This document shows, one piece after another, positions 34,143-43,541 of a stretch of 64,000 nt of DNA (the stretch's first letter is position 1; each line of letters starts with the position of its first letter). The notes beneath the pieces were generated by a model, which had not been told where the DNA came from, made no database searches, and worked only from the letters and a program-made list of their open reading frames with translations. Origin of the DNA: Nostoc sp. JL34. Lineage in GTDB: Bacteria; Cyanobacteriota; Cyanobacteriia; Cyanobacteriales; Nostocaceae. The position numbers and the translations under genes are program-made. The stretch lies in assembly GCF_017114945.1 (NCBI RefSeq), contig NZ_JABXKQ010000066.1, positions 35,242 to 99,241 on the forward strand. Reading direction: 5' to 3'.

Positions 34143-34158
34143 ACCCGCCTAGGCGGGT
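34143..34158. repeat. Perfect 16-bp palindrome downstream of agrE
   Basis: ACCCGCCTAGGCGGGT is fully self-complementary, in the short gap between the end of agrE and the DUF2085 start. No T-run follows on the minus strand, so terminator function is uncertain. Confidence 0.55.
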
Positions 34159-34230
34159 TGAAAATTTCGATTTTATCTTTGTTTGTATAGCCGCAATTTC
34201 TAATCGCTAGGGCTAGATGCAAGATGTGAG

Positions 34231-36342
34231 TTAACCTACCTTATTTACATAAGGACTTGTCAACTTATCCAACTGCTGAATCAACAGACTGAGGAATAAT
34301 CCTACATCCGTCACCACACCCACCGATTCTACAGAACCGCGATCGCTTAACTTAGTCACCACAGCTGGATTAATATCTACACACACCATTTTCACACCAG
34401 CCGGAGTCATATTCCCCACGCCAATTGAGTGCAGCATTGATGACAGCATCAAAATCATCTCTGCACCTTCTAGGTGTTTGGCATATTCCTCCTGTGCTTT
34501 AATCAAATCCATTTGGGTATCAGGTAAAGGCCCGTCATCCCGAATGGAACCCGCAAGTATAAAAGGCACATTATTGTGGACACACTCATACATCACGCCA
34601 CTTTTAATTGCCCCCGCCTCCACAGCTTTGGGAATGCTGCCATAACGGCGGATACTATTAATTACCTTCAGGTGATGGCGGTGTCCACCGTGTACGGCCA
34701 CACCCCGCTTCATGTCTACACCCAAGGAAGTGCCCATGATATTTTGCTCGATGTCGTGAACTGCGATCGCATTCCCACCGAGCAACGCCTGTACATATCC
34801 TTCTCGAACCAATTGCGCCAGGTGTTCACCGCCACCAGTGTGAATCACCACCGGGCCAGCCGTGACAACTACTTTACCACCAGCATCGCGGATTTTCCGC
34901 AATTCCCAAGCTACTTGTTCAACGACCAATTCCACGCGCCGTTCGCTGGAAACGCCCGCCGACATAAAGCTAAATTCTTGAGTGCTGCGGAGTTCCCGCG
35001 ATTCAGTTTTGCGGATGGTGCGGATACCTAACACGTCTACAATTACCTGTTCACCAACTTTTAAATCGCGCAGTATTTTACACCGAGCAACTAAGCCATT
35101 GGGAGTTTGAGTAATAGCGATCGCGCCATCCATCCGTTGATTTTCTACTTTCACCCACTGACCATTAATTCGCACTTCGGTGGGATAAATCGTACTGACG
35201 TAGAAATCATCTGGGGCTACACCATCTTGGATGACCGGCTCCAGTTTGGCATCTCGCTCATCATGCGGTAAATCTACAGCACCCAAATCAATCAATCGGG
35301 AGATGATTTCTTCCATCACTTCGTGGGATGGTGCTGATACCCTCACCTCGGCGGCTGAGGTACTTTGCCGTTGTTCTCCCAAATTGAAATTCAGGACTTT
35401 GAAACTTCCCCCGGCATCTATAATCAAATCCAAAGCGCGGTTAATTAAACCAGCGTCCAGCAAGTGTCCTTCCATCCGAATGACGCGGCTTTCTACCGAG
35501 ACATTGGCATGAATTTCGTCTCTAACTGGTTCTGTTACGCGCAGAGTCAAGCATTTAGCCGCACCACCAGCTTTGAGAAATTCGGTAAGTGGCGTTTCTA
35601 AAACTTGGAAACCTGCATCCCCAAGACGGGTTTTCAAAGCATCACTCGTCTTGTTCATGATGACGATACTATCCACATTCACCGCATTACAAGCGAAGTT
35701 GACTGCATCGGCTTCGGCAATTGCGATCCGCTTTTCTGGTGCGACTCGCATTTCGATTAAGCGGTTGGAGTAAGAATCAAAAGCGCCGGGATAGTACAGT
35801 AAATAGCCATTTGCTAGGGGACAAAAGCAGGTATCCAGGTGATAGAAACGTTCATCTATGAGTCGCAGGGATAGCACCTCAATATCCAGCCACTTAGCTA
35901 AATAAGGGTGAGAATCTAATTCCGAGCGGAAACCGTATCCCGCCCATAACCAGCGTCCTTCTCGATCCAGCAGTGCGTCTCCTGCTCCCTCAAAGGGCAA
36001 ATCTTTGGGAAGTTCATTGACTGTATAACCATTTGCCTCAAACCATTGTTTGAAGAAAGGTTCCTCTCCCTGACGTTCTTTGTGCAAAAAGCGACTGAGG
36101 ACGACGTTATCCCCCAGTACTAAGCCAGCGTTGGCAGTAAAAACCAAATCAGGCCAACCTTTTTCAGGTGGTACTAAGTCTACAATGGCGTGTTGTTTAA
36201 GAATCTGGTGTAGTTCCTGCCACTGTTCCACGGCGCGATCGCGCGATGATTTGTGAATATTCCCTTCCATCCAAGGATTAATCACATAGTCCACGTCGTA
36301 GTGGTCAGGAGCACACATTAAAAAGCGAATCCGGGAAGTCAT
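34231..36342 (-). CDS. agrE: Bifunctional arginine dihydrolase / ornithine cyclodeaminase (AgrE/ArgZ)
   Basis: 703 residues, the length of Anabaena AgrE. The N-terminal guanidine-modifying domain (about 1-280) has N71 in FTANAG, E118 in FEGAGD, H168 and D170 in YHLDTCF, and the nucleophile C264 in AAKCLTL; the Asn at 71 is the residue linked to dihydrolase rather than deiminase activity in ArgZ. The C-terminal region (about 290-703) is the ornithine cyclodeaminase-type domain. The first turns arginine into ornithine, CO2 and ammonia, the second ornithine into proline and ammonia. This is the cyanobacterial route for mobilising cyanophycin nitrogen. Monocistronic; no NtcA box was found upstream. 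Confidence 0.95.
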   Translation of the reverse strand: MTSRIRFLMCAPDHYDVDYVINPWMEGNIHKSSRDRAVEQWQELHQILKQHAIVDLVPPEKGWPDLVFTANAGLVLGDNVVLSRFLHKERQGEEPFFKQWFEANGYTVNELPKDLPFEGAGDALLDREGRWLWAGYGFRSELDSHPYLAKWLDIEVLSLRLIDERFYHLDTCFCPLANGYLLYYPGAFDSYSNRLIEMRVAPEKRIAIAEADAVNFACNAVNVDSIVIMNKTSDALKTRLGDAGFQVLETPLTEFLKAGGAAKCLTLRVTEPVRDEIHANVSVESRVIRMEGHLLDAGLINRALDLIIDAGGSFKVLNFNLGEQRQSTSAAEVRVSAPSHEVMEEIISRLIDLGAVDLPHDERDAKLEPVIQDGVAPDDFYVSTIYPTEVRINGQWVKVENQRMDGAIAITQTPNGLVARCKILRDLKVGEQVIVDVLGIRTIRKTESRELRSTQEFSFMSAGVSSERRVELVVEQVAWELRKIRDAGGKVVVTAGPVVIHTGGGEHLAQLVREGYVQALLGGNAIAVHDIEQNIMGTSLGVDMKRGVAVHGGHRHHLKVINSIRRYGSIPKAVEAGAIKSGVMYECVHNNVPFILAGSIRDDGPLPDTQMDLIKAQEEYAKHLEGAEMILMLSSMLHSIGVGNMTPAGVKMVCVDINPAVVTKLSDRGSVESVGVVTDVGLFLSLLIQQLDKLTSPYVNKVG

Positions 36343-36751
36343 AAAAATCTTACAAGCGTTTTATATGCTACAAGCTTACTTTGAATACAGATTTTCGTTT
36401 TTCTACATTTAGTAAAATCTGCAACTAGAGCTTCTATCTTTTGTTAGTTGAAGGCTTTACAAAGGCTTCGTTATTAATTCTATTACTGGAAGATGGTAAT
36501 AAGTACAGAAGGTGGCAAAATGCCAATAACGCTAGTTGCTTCAACTCTGGTTCCTAAAGTTGAGGCAACTGGCGTTATTGGGCAAAGCTTTTAAAAAAGT
36601 GGGGCAAAAAAACACCATTATAAGCAGCAAATATTTGGTGGCGATCGCTCTCTTCTTTTTCCTTATCCTTTATAAGACAAGGGATGGGAAAAACTTGTCT
36701 CCCTCTTGTCCCCTTCTATTCTTCCCAGTCCCCAATCCCCAGTCTCTAATG
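36343..36751. other. Intergenic region with long imperfect hairpin
   Basis: Between agrE and the SLH gene, both leftward. Holds the hairpin at 36523-36581 and pyrimidine-rich repeats near 36700-36750. The promoter of agrE should be in 36345-36480; no clear box was identified. Confidence 0.5.
36523..36581. repeat. 24-bp-arm imperfect hairpin
   Basis: Arm 36523-36546 (CCAATAACGCTAGTTGCTTC...) pairs with 36558-36581 (...GGCAACTGGCGTTATTGG) with two mismatches. It could terminate the SLH-gene transcript or be a dispersed repeat. Confidence 0.65.
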
Positions 36752-38365
36752 TCAAGCAGTCACTATATAAGACGAGTTGATTGCTGCTACACGACCAGCA
36801 TCTACCAAAGTTTGATACACTATCGCCGCTACCTCACCGCGTGTAGCATCGCGGGTAGGATTGAGTTGTTTCAGGTTCGGGTAATTGACGATAATTTCCT
36901 TGTCTATAGCTTTTCGCACCTCATCTTTGGCATATTCAGGAATCTTTGCTTGGTCATCGAAAATTTTGATCGTTGCTGTACCATCGCTAGATAACCCCAA
37001 TCCATTTACCAGAGAGACAATCACTTGTACACGCTGGATATTTTTGTTGGGGCTAAAGGTATTGTCGGGAAAACCAGAGAGAAATAAACCTTGATATGCC
37101 TGCTGAATTACCTTAGATGCCCAAAAGTCTGCTGGTACATCTTTGAATTTGATCGTCGGGCGGTTTGGCGATGGGTTGAAAGCTTTTACCAGTAATGCCG
37201 CGAATTGCGCCCGTGTCATTGTCGCATCGGGTTTAAATGTGCGATCGGGAAAACCATTAACTATCCCCAATTTGACTAATTCCCGAATAAACCCACCTGC
37301 CCAATGATTACTGATATCGGTTAATTCGACAGTTGGAGTTGGAGTTGGAGTTGGCGTTGGAGTTGGCGTTGGAGTTGGAGTTGGCGTTGGAGTTGGCGTT
37401 GGAGTTGGAGTTGGAGTTGGTGTGGGCGTTGGCGTTGGTGTGGGCGTTGGAGTTGGAGTTGGAGTTGGTGTGGGCGTTGGAGTTGGCGTGGGCGTTGGAC
37501 TATCTGCAAACTCTACGTTTCCGGTGACTTTAGACGCATCTATTTTATTTCCTAGAGAAACCAGTTTGTTGGAACTGGCATTTTGCAAATCAAATTTACC
37601 GTTATTGCGTAGAGTATTGCCACCTGGATTATTGTTACTGCCGATATCTGGTAGAGCAGTTCCGATCACTGTGATCCCATCATCAGTGTTATTTTCACTG
37701 ACATTATTACGTAATACGGGACGGGCACTACCAGAGATGACAATCCCAGAACGGTTTTCAGAAATTCTGTTATCTCGAAGGATGGGTGATGCAGTATCAC
37801 TAATCGCAATGCCAAAACCTGTTTTGAAGTAGGTGTTATTTTCAATTTGACCTTTAGAATTTTTAGCGATCGCAATTCCATTAGCTGCATTCTCACTGAA
37901 CACATTACCTAGAATCACTGGGTTAGCATCGCCTGTAGCAAATACTCCCTCCCGCTTATTGTTAGTGAAGGTGCTATTAGCAACAGTAGGGGCAGTTGAT
38001 TCAATCCAGACACCACTACCACGGCTAGCCAAATTTGTTACAGTCACTCCTCGCAGTTCCGCTTTATCCAGCAACACAAAAGTGACATTCTGACCAGCAA
38101 AAGTACGGCTCAGATAACTACCACTCCCTTCAATCAAAATACCATTGCCTTTATTGGTTTCATTACCCACCACTATTACGCCAGATGGAATCGTTAACGG
38201 AAAGACTTCACCGCTAGCAGCATTGTAATTACCATCTGCTAGTTGAATCTTGGTATCAACAGTAGCTACCTTGAGGGCTTGAGTAATAGTTTTGAAGGGG
38301 GCTTGTTGGCTACCTGAGTTGGCATCGCTGCCTGCTACTGAATTTACGTAAAAAGTTTGAGCCAT
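36752..38365 (-). CDS. DUF1565/right-handed beta-helix protein with Pro-Thr linker and SLH domains
   Basis: 537 residues. Residues 1-280: DUF1565 and parallel beta-helix repeats ([20 protein letters not shown] at the start, then [39 protein letters not shown] turns). Then about 28 Pro-Thr dipeptides (about 286-341). Then three SLH units (about 342-530; [20 protein letters not shown] is the first). SLH domains usually bind cell-wall polymers, placing the helix outside the cell. There is no evident signal peptide at the annotated ATG, which is odd for such a protein. Beta-helix proteins of this type may bind or cut polysaccharide; no catalytic residues are recognised. Confidence 0.9.
   Translation of the reverse strand: MAQTFYVNSVAGSDANSGSQQAPFKTITQALKVATVDTKIQLADGNYNAASGEVFPLTIPSGVIVVGNETNKGNGILIEGSGSYLSRTFAGQNVTFVLLDKAELRGVTVTNLASRGSGVWIESTAPTVANSTFTNNKREGVFATGDANPVILGNVFSENAANGIAIAKNSKGQIENNTYFKTGFGIAISDTASPILRDNRISENRSGIVISGSARPVLRNNVSENNTDDGITVIGTALPDIGSNNNPGGNTLRNNGKFDLQNASSNKLVSLGNKIDASKVTGNVEFADSPTPTPTPTPTPTPTPTPTPTPTPTPTPTPTPTPTPTPTPTPTPTPTPTPTPTPTPTVELTDISNHWAGGFIRELVKLGIVNGFPDRTFKPDATMTRAQFAALLVKAFNPSPNRPTIKFKDVPADFWASKVIQQAYQGLFLSGFPDNTFSPNKNIQRVQVIVSLVNGLGLSSDGTATIKIFDDQAKIPEYAKDEVRKAIDKEIIVNYPNLKQLNPTRDATRGEVAAIVYQTLVDAGRVAAINSSYIVTA
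37329..37498 (-). repeat. Hexanucleotide tandem repeat coding for (Pro-Thr)n
   Basis: About 28 copies of a 6-bp unit, GGAGTT or GGCGTT/GGTGTG on the plus strand, read as Pro-Thr on the minus strand. Two or three synonymous variants alternate in blocks, which shows expansion by duplication of larger units. Prone to length change by slippage, always in frame. Confidence 0.9.
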
Positions 38366-38730
38366 ATTTATACTTTAATAAAATACATAGCTATCCTAGC
38401 GCTAACCATGAAGCTAAGTAGCGTTTGATGCATTAAGTAACTTAAAGTACTTCTCACTGCAAAGTTAAAAAATTATGCAGATGCTTTTGGGTTTCATTAG
38501 TACTTGACTAATTCAAAAGGGTGGGGAGTTAGAAGTTTGAGTATCTAAGGTCAGTAGAACGGCGTAAATAATAAAGTTTTAGAGTGTTCGCATAGCGTCT
38601 CTACTAGACGCTATGCGAACAAAAAAGGGCTAGAGACGCTTACTAGGAACTCAATTACAATAATTTTACATTGCAAAACACATAATTTGATTTATTTTTG
38701 CCGACTTACTTAGGTGTTTTGCTTGCTTTT
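38366..38730. other. Intergenic region
   Basis: Between two leftward genes. Contains one strong hairpin (38586-38620), listed separately, and otherwise AT-rich sequence without a coding frame. The promoter of the SLH gene is expected in 38370-38450. Confidence 0.45.
38586..38620. repeat. 15-bp perfect hairpin repeat
   Basis: GTTCGCATAGCGTCT (38586-38600), loop CTACT, exact complement 38606-38620, followed by AAAAAA. A variant of the GCGTCTCTAC palindrome family in this window. Confidence 0.75.
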
Positions 38731-38991
38731 TCAAATCACTGTATTTTCTGTAGCTTTGGTAATAGATAGCAGGATTGACTCAAAATCTTGACGAATTCCA
38801 GTAAGTTGTTTTACCCAAGTGTTAGAAGCCGCGATCGCACCTTCTTCTTGTTGACGTGCGGCTGCAATTTGCTTATCAATATCGCCGTAAACTTCTAATT
38901 CTACTTCTGCAAGGAGATTTTCTATTTGATTTTCAATATTTTTCGCAATAGCAATAAACTGGCTTGTAATATTTTGACGTTCTTCAGCCAT
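38731..38991 (-). CDS. Small coiled-coil protein downstream of dynamin-like GTPase
   Basis: 86 residues, starting 18 bp after the stop of the GTPase gene, so it is the last gene of the cluster. Mostly helical: ITSQFIAIAKNIENQIENLL then VYGDIDKQIAAARQQEEGAI. No signal or membrane segment. I do not recognise a family. Its place behind a LeoA-like GTPase suggests a regulator or assembly partner. Confidence 0.65.
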   Translation of the reverse strand: MAEERQNITSQFIAIAKNIENQIENLLAEVELEVYGDIDKQIAAARQQEEGAIAASNTWVKQLTGIRQDFESILLSITKATENTVI

Positions 38992-39009
38992 TTTATCTTG
39001 TCTTTCTGC

Positions 39010-40518
39010 TTATTGTTGCATGGAATGAGCATCTAAACCAGCACCAACCACTGACAGTATTGGCCCGAGAACGATAGTAAAATTAGCAAGATCCTTAGCA
39101 ATACCAACAGCTTGCCAAGGTTTGAAATCCACACCAATAAATTTTCCTACACCATAAACTACATGATGGAGATTGCTACCTGCTACATTCGTGGCATTTA
39201 CAAAACCTTGACCACTAGCAGCAACTCTACCAGCAGTAAATTTATCCCAAGGGACTCCTAACACATCGCCAATTTTTTGTAGCGCCTCAACTTGACTTTG
39301 CAGCCGTTCACCACTTATATTATTATCAATATTCTTAGCAGATACTTTTTGAGTATTTTCTAAGCAAGTGATAAATGTTTTTGCAAGGTTGCTTTGTAAA
39401 ACTTTTTTAACTTCTTGGCTAATCTCTTCAACTGCCTTGTCTACAACTGTTTTAAGTTCTTCTATAGCAGTCTCATAATGGTTTTGCACATTTAGAGCAA
39501 TTTGCTTGTTCAGTGTTTCAAAATCTTCCTCAGTCGTAGTTCCTACAGAATTTGCTAGCTTAATTCCCTCTTTAGCGATCGCAGAGGACATTTCTAAGCC
39601 TATACCATTAAATTTTGTTCGCAAGCGTTCTCTTTCCTTACGCACTGTTCGAGATAATCGTGTCAGTACTTCTAAAAAAGTGGCATCTTGATCAGAATTG
39701 CGCGTAAAGCTTAATTGGGCTTCATCTACAGAAGCTAAAACAATTCGTACTGGTGTATCAAAACGAGTAAGTGCAGCGCGGCGTTCGACAAAATTATTTA
39801 AGGCATCAATAAAAGTTTGAAACCGACTGATTTCAATGAGAAAATCATCATCTTGATCTATACCGTCACAATAATCTTTTGCATCGATAAAGCAGACTGG
39901 AAATTCATCAAGACTGTAGGGCTTAAGGGGCTTAAGGGCATCTGTACTGTCGGACTTAAGTGCATCTGCTAAACTTTTGCGATAATTAGCAATTTTTTGC
40001 GCTTCCTCTCCTGCTTCATCAGACATTTTATTGATGAGCAGCATCATTTTCCAGCGATAACCCTTATCATAAGCTAGCTTCTGGAAATTTTCTATTGTGA
40101 TTGAATCAAAAAGCATATAAGTAAGGTTGAAAACTAATAAATCAGCTTTATTAATTGCCTCATAGGTAATTTCATCATGGTCTTGACGGTCTGTAAATAG
40201 TCCTGGCGTATCTATTACTTTGATACTATTCCAATCATAGGTAGCAGTTACATCAGTTGCAATATCAGAATCGATTTTAATATCTCGTCGTCCTGTAAGT
40301 GCAGAGATAGTTGTAGATTTACCCGCGTTATATTGACCAACAAAAGCTACTGTCAGAATCCCATTTTTACTATATTCTTTGACTTCATCACGTAGCTTAT
40401 GACGAATAGCTACAAATTCAGGATGATTGGCTTGAGCTAAAATTTTATCAAACTTGATACAGATATTTTTGAATTTGGTAGCAATTTCAGCAGCTTTAAA
40501 TATTTGTTGCTGATTCAT
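39010..40518 (-). CDS. Dynamin-like GTPase, LeoA type
   Basis: 502 residues. G1 is VGQYNAGKST (60-69), G2 around T88/T91 (ATDVTATY), G3 DTPGLF (103-108), G4 NKMSD (163-167). A long helical region (about 230-430) follows, then a C-terminal segment with GKFIGVDFKPWQAVGIAKDL and a glycine-rich hydrophobic end (NFTIVLGPILSVVGAG). The VxFKPWxAVxxAK string and hydrophobic tail resemble LeoA, a bacterial dynamin of enterotoxigenic E. coli. Dynamins remodel membranes with GTP; bacterial LeoA/LeoBC pairs are listed among antiphage systems under the name Eleos. Upstream lies the broken large GTPase frame, the expected LeoBC-type partner. Confidence 0.8.
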   Translation of the reverse strand: MNQQQIFKAAEIATKFKNICIKFDKILAQANHPEFVAIRHKLRDEVKEYSKNGILTVAFVGQYNAGKSTTISALTGRRDIKIDSDIATDVTATYDWNSIKVIDTPGLFTDRQDHDEITYEAINKADLLVFNLTYMLFDSITIENFQKLAYDKGYRWKMMLLINKMSDEAGEEAQKIANYRKSLADALKSDSTDALKPLKPYSLDEFPVCFIDAKDYCDGIDQDDDFLIEISRFQTFIDALNNFVERRAALTRFDTPVRIVLASVDEAQLSFTRNSDQDATFLEVLTRLSRTVRKERERLRTKFNGIGLEMSSAIAKEGIKLANSVGTTTEEDFETLNKQIALNVQNHYETAIEELKTVVDKAVEEISQEVKKVLQSNLAKTFITCLENTQKVSAKNIDNNISGERLQSQVEALQKIGDVLGVPWDKFTAGRVAASGQGFVNATNVAGSNLHHVVYGVGKFIGVDFKPWQAVGIAKDLANFTIVLGPILSVVGAGLDAHSMQQ

Positions 40519-40564
40519 TTTTTATTTCCTCTAATTATTTTTATATTTAGCTTTTTATTAACAT

Positions 40565-42664
40565 TTACTTAATAGATTTTTCTGGTGGAATGATAAAAAC
40601 ATCTTCTTGTAAAACTCTGTTAATTGTTTCCTGGTATTTTCTAAGCTTCAATTCAGATTTAGTTTGAATTGTTATGCTTCGTCCAAAATCTCGTTCTACT
40701 TTATCAATAGTTTTGATAATCCCTTCATCTGTTAATGGTTCGTATTTATCAAAACACCAATCGATAATGCGCTTGGCATAAACATGATTAAGATCATTAG
40801 CAGAGCTATATAATTGACTTTCAGCTTTTACAAGTTGCTTATTTATTTTTTCTATACCCTGAATCAATTCATCAAAGTAATTATTAATATTAAGGTTTAT
40901 AGCATCACAATGCTTACTAAATTATTCTTTGGCTTTTGCTAGAGTTTGTCGCTGATACTCTTCTAATTGATTGTTCAAAGATTGGCTAATCTTTTTTACT
41001 GCTTCAAGTTGCTTCTCTTTTTGAGATTTAAAAAAATTAGTAAATGTACTAATAACAGTACCAATTGCCATAATAATCCCAAGTGGAGGTACTGCGAAAA
41101 GCATTGTAATACTTGTTGTAACGGCTATTACAGTAGAGCCAATACGCAACATATCTTTAAAACTAATATTACTTTGCTTATTAAAATTGAAATTTCTTTC
41201 TCCTAACTTAGCGATCAATTGTAATTCATTACCAATTTATTTTAGTAAGTGTTCAACTTCATCATTGAAATTTTTTCCACTTTTTTCAAAAACATTATTT
41301 AATCTATCTTGAAAATTTAATATTTTTAGCCTATTTTACCACCTAGATTTCAAATTATTTTCATCAGTATCCCAATTTTCTTCTGCAAAATCTTGAATTG
41401 CATCGAATGCGTCTTTAAAAACTGCCTTAATTTGCTGTTGTAAATATTTTTGACTATTTCTAGATTCTTTTTTGATTCCCTCTCGAAATTTATCATGCAT
41501 ATTTTTCAAGTGGTTAGTCAAGTTTTGATAAGCTTCTAATTCCTTAGTCACCCATTTGTTAGGTTCTTCAATTGCACCAACTGTAGAACCAAGTAAGGTT
41601 TGAGAACGTCTAATTACTCCATAATCAACTAAAGACACCCGAATAGCATCAAGAAAATCCTGTATGCGGCTTGCTTTAAATAGTTCATCTTTATGTTCTT
41701 GATGTTCAGCTTCCCGTGACATTTGTGCAGCCAAAAGCATCACAGGAATAACATCAAAGTAGTCGTTAGCATAATGCTGTTTGGCGTAGCGCCGGATTAG
41801 TTCAATATGTCCACCTAAACCGTTTGTACTATTCATTACAAATAATTTATCTGAGTCTTTTAAAAAATGTTCTAATCTTCTAGAATCCCGGAGATTATTT
41901 TTAACATTAAGTAATACAATCAGGGGTTTAGCTTTTTCTTTTAAAAGTTGTAAAAATTTAAATTCGGTTTCTTGAATGCTGTCATTTGTGACTACATAAC
42001 AAATAATATCAGATTCTTCGATAATACTCTCAGCAATTTCTTCATCACTTTTACCACCAGGCGCACCAATCCCAGGAGTATCGATAATCCGAATATTTTT
42101 CCACTCATAAACCCGATTAAAACGAGTGGTACGCTGTTTACCTACACCAATAGCATCCCAGCCATCACCTGTAATAATCGCGTGGAGAGTGCTTTTTCCT
42201 GCTTTAGTTTTACCTATGAAAGCTATACTAAAATGCTTTAAAGCACGTTGTTTTGCACGCAGTGATTCACTTACCCTGTCAAGCTCTTCTAAAGCCTCAA
42301 ACGTCAGATATTTTCTGGTACTATCAAGCTGTTTCGCTACTTCTTTCGCCGTATTTGCTTGTCCTTTACTACTTGTTTTTTGCTGTATTTGCTTAGTATA
42401 TATTTCAAGATTTTTAGCTAAATCTGCAAGAGTAGAACAAGCACTTTGGAGAGAATTTTCTGCATACTTGTAATCTTCGTTTGCTATGACTGTACATCGC
42501 TGGATTGCATCGTCATATCCAGGCCCCGCTAGTAATATTTCTTTCCGTAGTTTATCAATTTTATGCCCAATATTTTCAGGGGCAACTTTTGCTAAATCTA
42601 CTAATGCACGAGATAAAACTGAATCTATTCCCTTTAAAAGACGCGCACCAACAGAGATTCTGAT
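40565..42664 (-). pseudogene. Large dynamin-like GTPase frame with three in-frame TAA codons
   Basis: One continuous minus-strand frame of about 700 codons reads as a single protein but contains TAA at 41336-41338 (after SRW), 41231-41233 (after HLLK, approximate) and 40922-40924 (after KAKE). Coding character continues across each: NRLKILNFQDRLNNVFEKSG, IGNELQLIAKLGERNF, FSKHCDAINLNINNYFDEL. The GTPase signals are FIGKTKAGKST, IIDTPGIGAPGG and VLLNVKNN. A hydrophobic pair (GSTVIAVTTSITMLFAVPPL) lies in the middle. No ATG/GTG/TTG start exists before an internal Met (41836); the frame opens at ATC 42664. C-to-T changes in CAA codons would explain all three stops. Recoding or split subunits are less likely alternatives. 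Confidence 0.7.
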
Positions 42665-42714
42665 TTATCTTTATTGTGACTAGCGAATTTAACTGTGTTA
42701 AAATTTTCGGTTTC

Positions 42715-43074
42715 TTAAAGCAATGTTTCAATTTTTGAATTAGACCAGTTCCAAATTTTTGCAATATGCTTTACCATCTCCCGTTCTAATGGTGAAAAAT
42801 AACCATCAATATAGGCAATAGCTATCATCTGTCGCATTGCCTCACTTTGCTCACCCTGTTGGATTTTACGTGCTACATTCTCAACAGATACAAAGTTTTC
42901 ATTTTGACTCAATATTTTCTCCATCTCTTCGATGGTGTATGTTCCCAAATTCGTTTTCTGTGCTAACTTTCGTAGCGCCTTTGCTTCTTCGCTGTGAATC
43001 TGTTCATCAGCACACATGATATGTGTAAGCAGTAAAAATTGGTAGTTTATTTGCTCAGAGGTTAGCTGCGACAT
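42715..43074 (-). CDS. TerB-like protein
   Basis: 119 residues, all helical. It matches the TerB fold pattern: LLLTHIMCADEQIHSEEAKA (acidic metal-binding-type turn), then MRQMIAIAYIDGYFSPLERE, with EREMVKHIAKIWN. TerB-type proteins are soluble, often metal-binding, membrane-associated scaffolds, and occur in tellurite-resistance operons and in some antiphage systems. It is the first well-defined gene of the leftward GTPase cluster and ends about 50 bp before the broken GTPase frame. Confidence 0.8.
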   Translation of the reverse strand: MSQLTSEQINYQFLLLTHIMCADEQIHSEEAKALRKLAQKTNLGTYTIEEMEKILSQNENFVSVENVARKIQQGEQSEAMRQMIAIAYIDGYFSPLEREMVKHIAKIWNWSNSKIETLL

Positions 43075-43215
43075 TATTACCCTAAGTGCGAATTCTAGAC
43101 TAAGGATAAGAAATAACGCTTACTTAAAACCTCAGAAAATAGACCGAGATTATTTTTGAATACTTACACAAGCTACTTCTAAAAAATAAATTATTCAATA
43201 AGACAAGAGCATATT

Positions 43216-43359
43216 TTATCTTAAATAGCTAACTTTTAATTCGACATCATCGATTCTTTTCAAGAGTGCGTGAATTTCATCTAAAGTACTGTCATAAGCT
43301 TGAGTTAGCAGTACGTTAATATCTTTAATTAACTGTTCTCTTTCGTGTGCTGATTTCAT
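43216..43359 (-). CDS. 47-residue small ORF at the head of the GTPase cluster
   Basis: ATG at 43359 to TAA at 43216 encodes MKSAHEREQLIKDINVLLTQ followed by AYDSTLDEIHALLKRIDDVE and LKVSYLR. It is amphipathic and helical, with heptad-like leucines, and its codon use resembles neighbours. It may be a small coiled-coil regulator. No family recognised, and the upstream ribosome site is weak. Confidence 0.45.
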   Translation of the reverse strand: MKSAHEREQLIKDINVLLTQAYDSTLDEIHALLKRIDDVELKVSYLR

Positions 43360-43541
43360 TTTTAATTATCCGAGCGTGGTTTGACTTTTTTTGTCACCAT
43401 CTCTAGTTTCGCCTAAATATTATCTTATTCTCAATAAGACCCACTTTTTAAATGAGTTAGAGAATCTCTTCTGCGTAAGTTATAAAAAAGGGAGAAGCAG
43501 GGAGAAGAGTTTCCCCTCTGCTTCTTTCCCCTCATCTGCTT

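Noticed and set aside
36343..36480. NtcA box upstream of agrE
   Set aside because: Searched for GTA-N8-TAC on both strands in this stretch and found none.
37329..37498. Regular short repeats as a CRISPR array
   Set aside because: Units are 6 bp with no unique spacers and they encode Pro-Thr inside a gene.
37333..37527. Forward open frame of repeated Leu-Glu-Ala units
   Set aside because: It is the antisense of the Pro-Thr hexamer repeat in the SLH gene, so its openness follows from the repeat.
42576..42764. Minus open frame of 62 codons overlapping the TerB end
   Set aside because: Different frame from both TerB and the GTPase, and the GTPase frame gives clearly protein-like sequence here.
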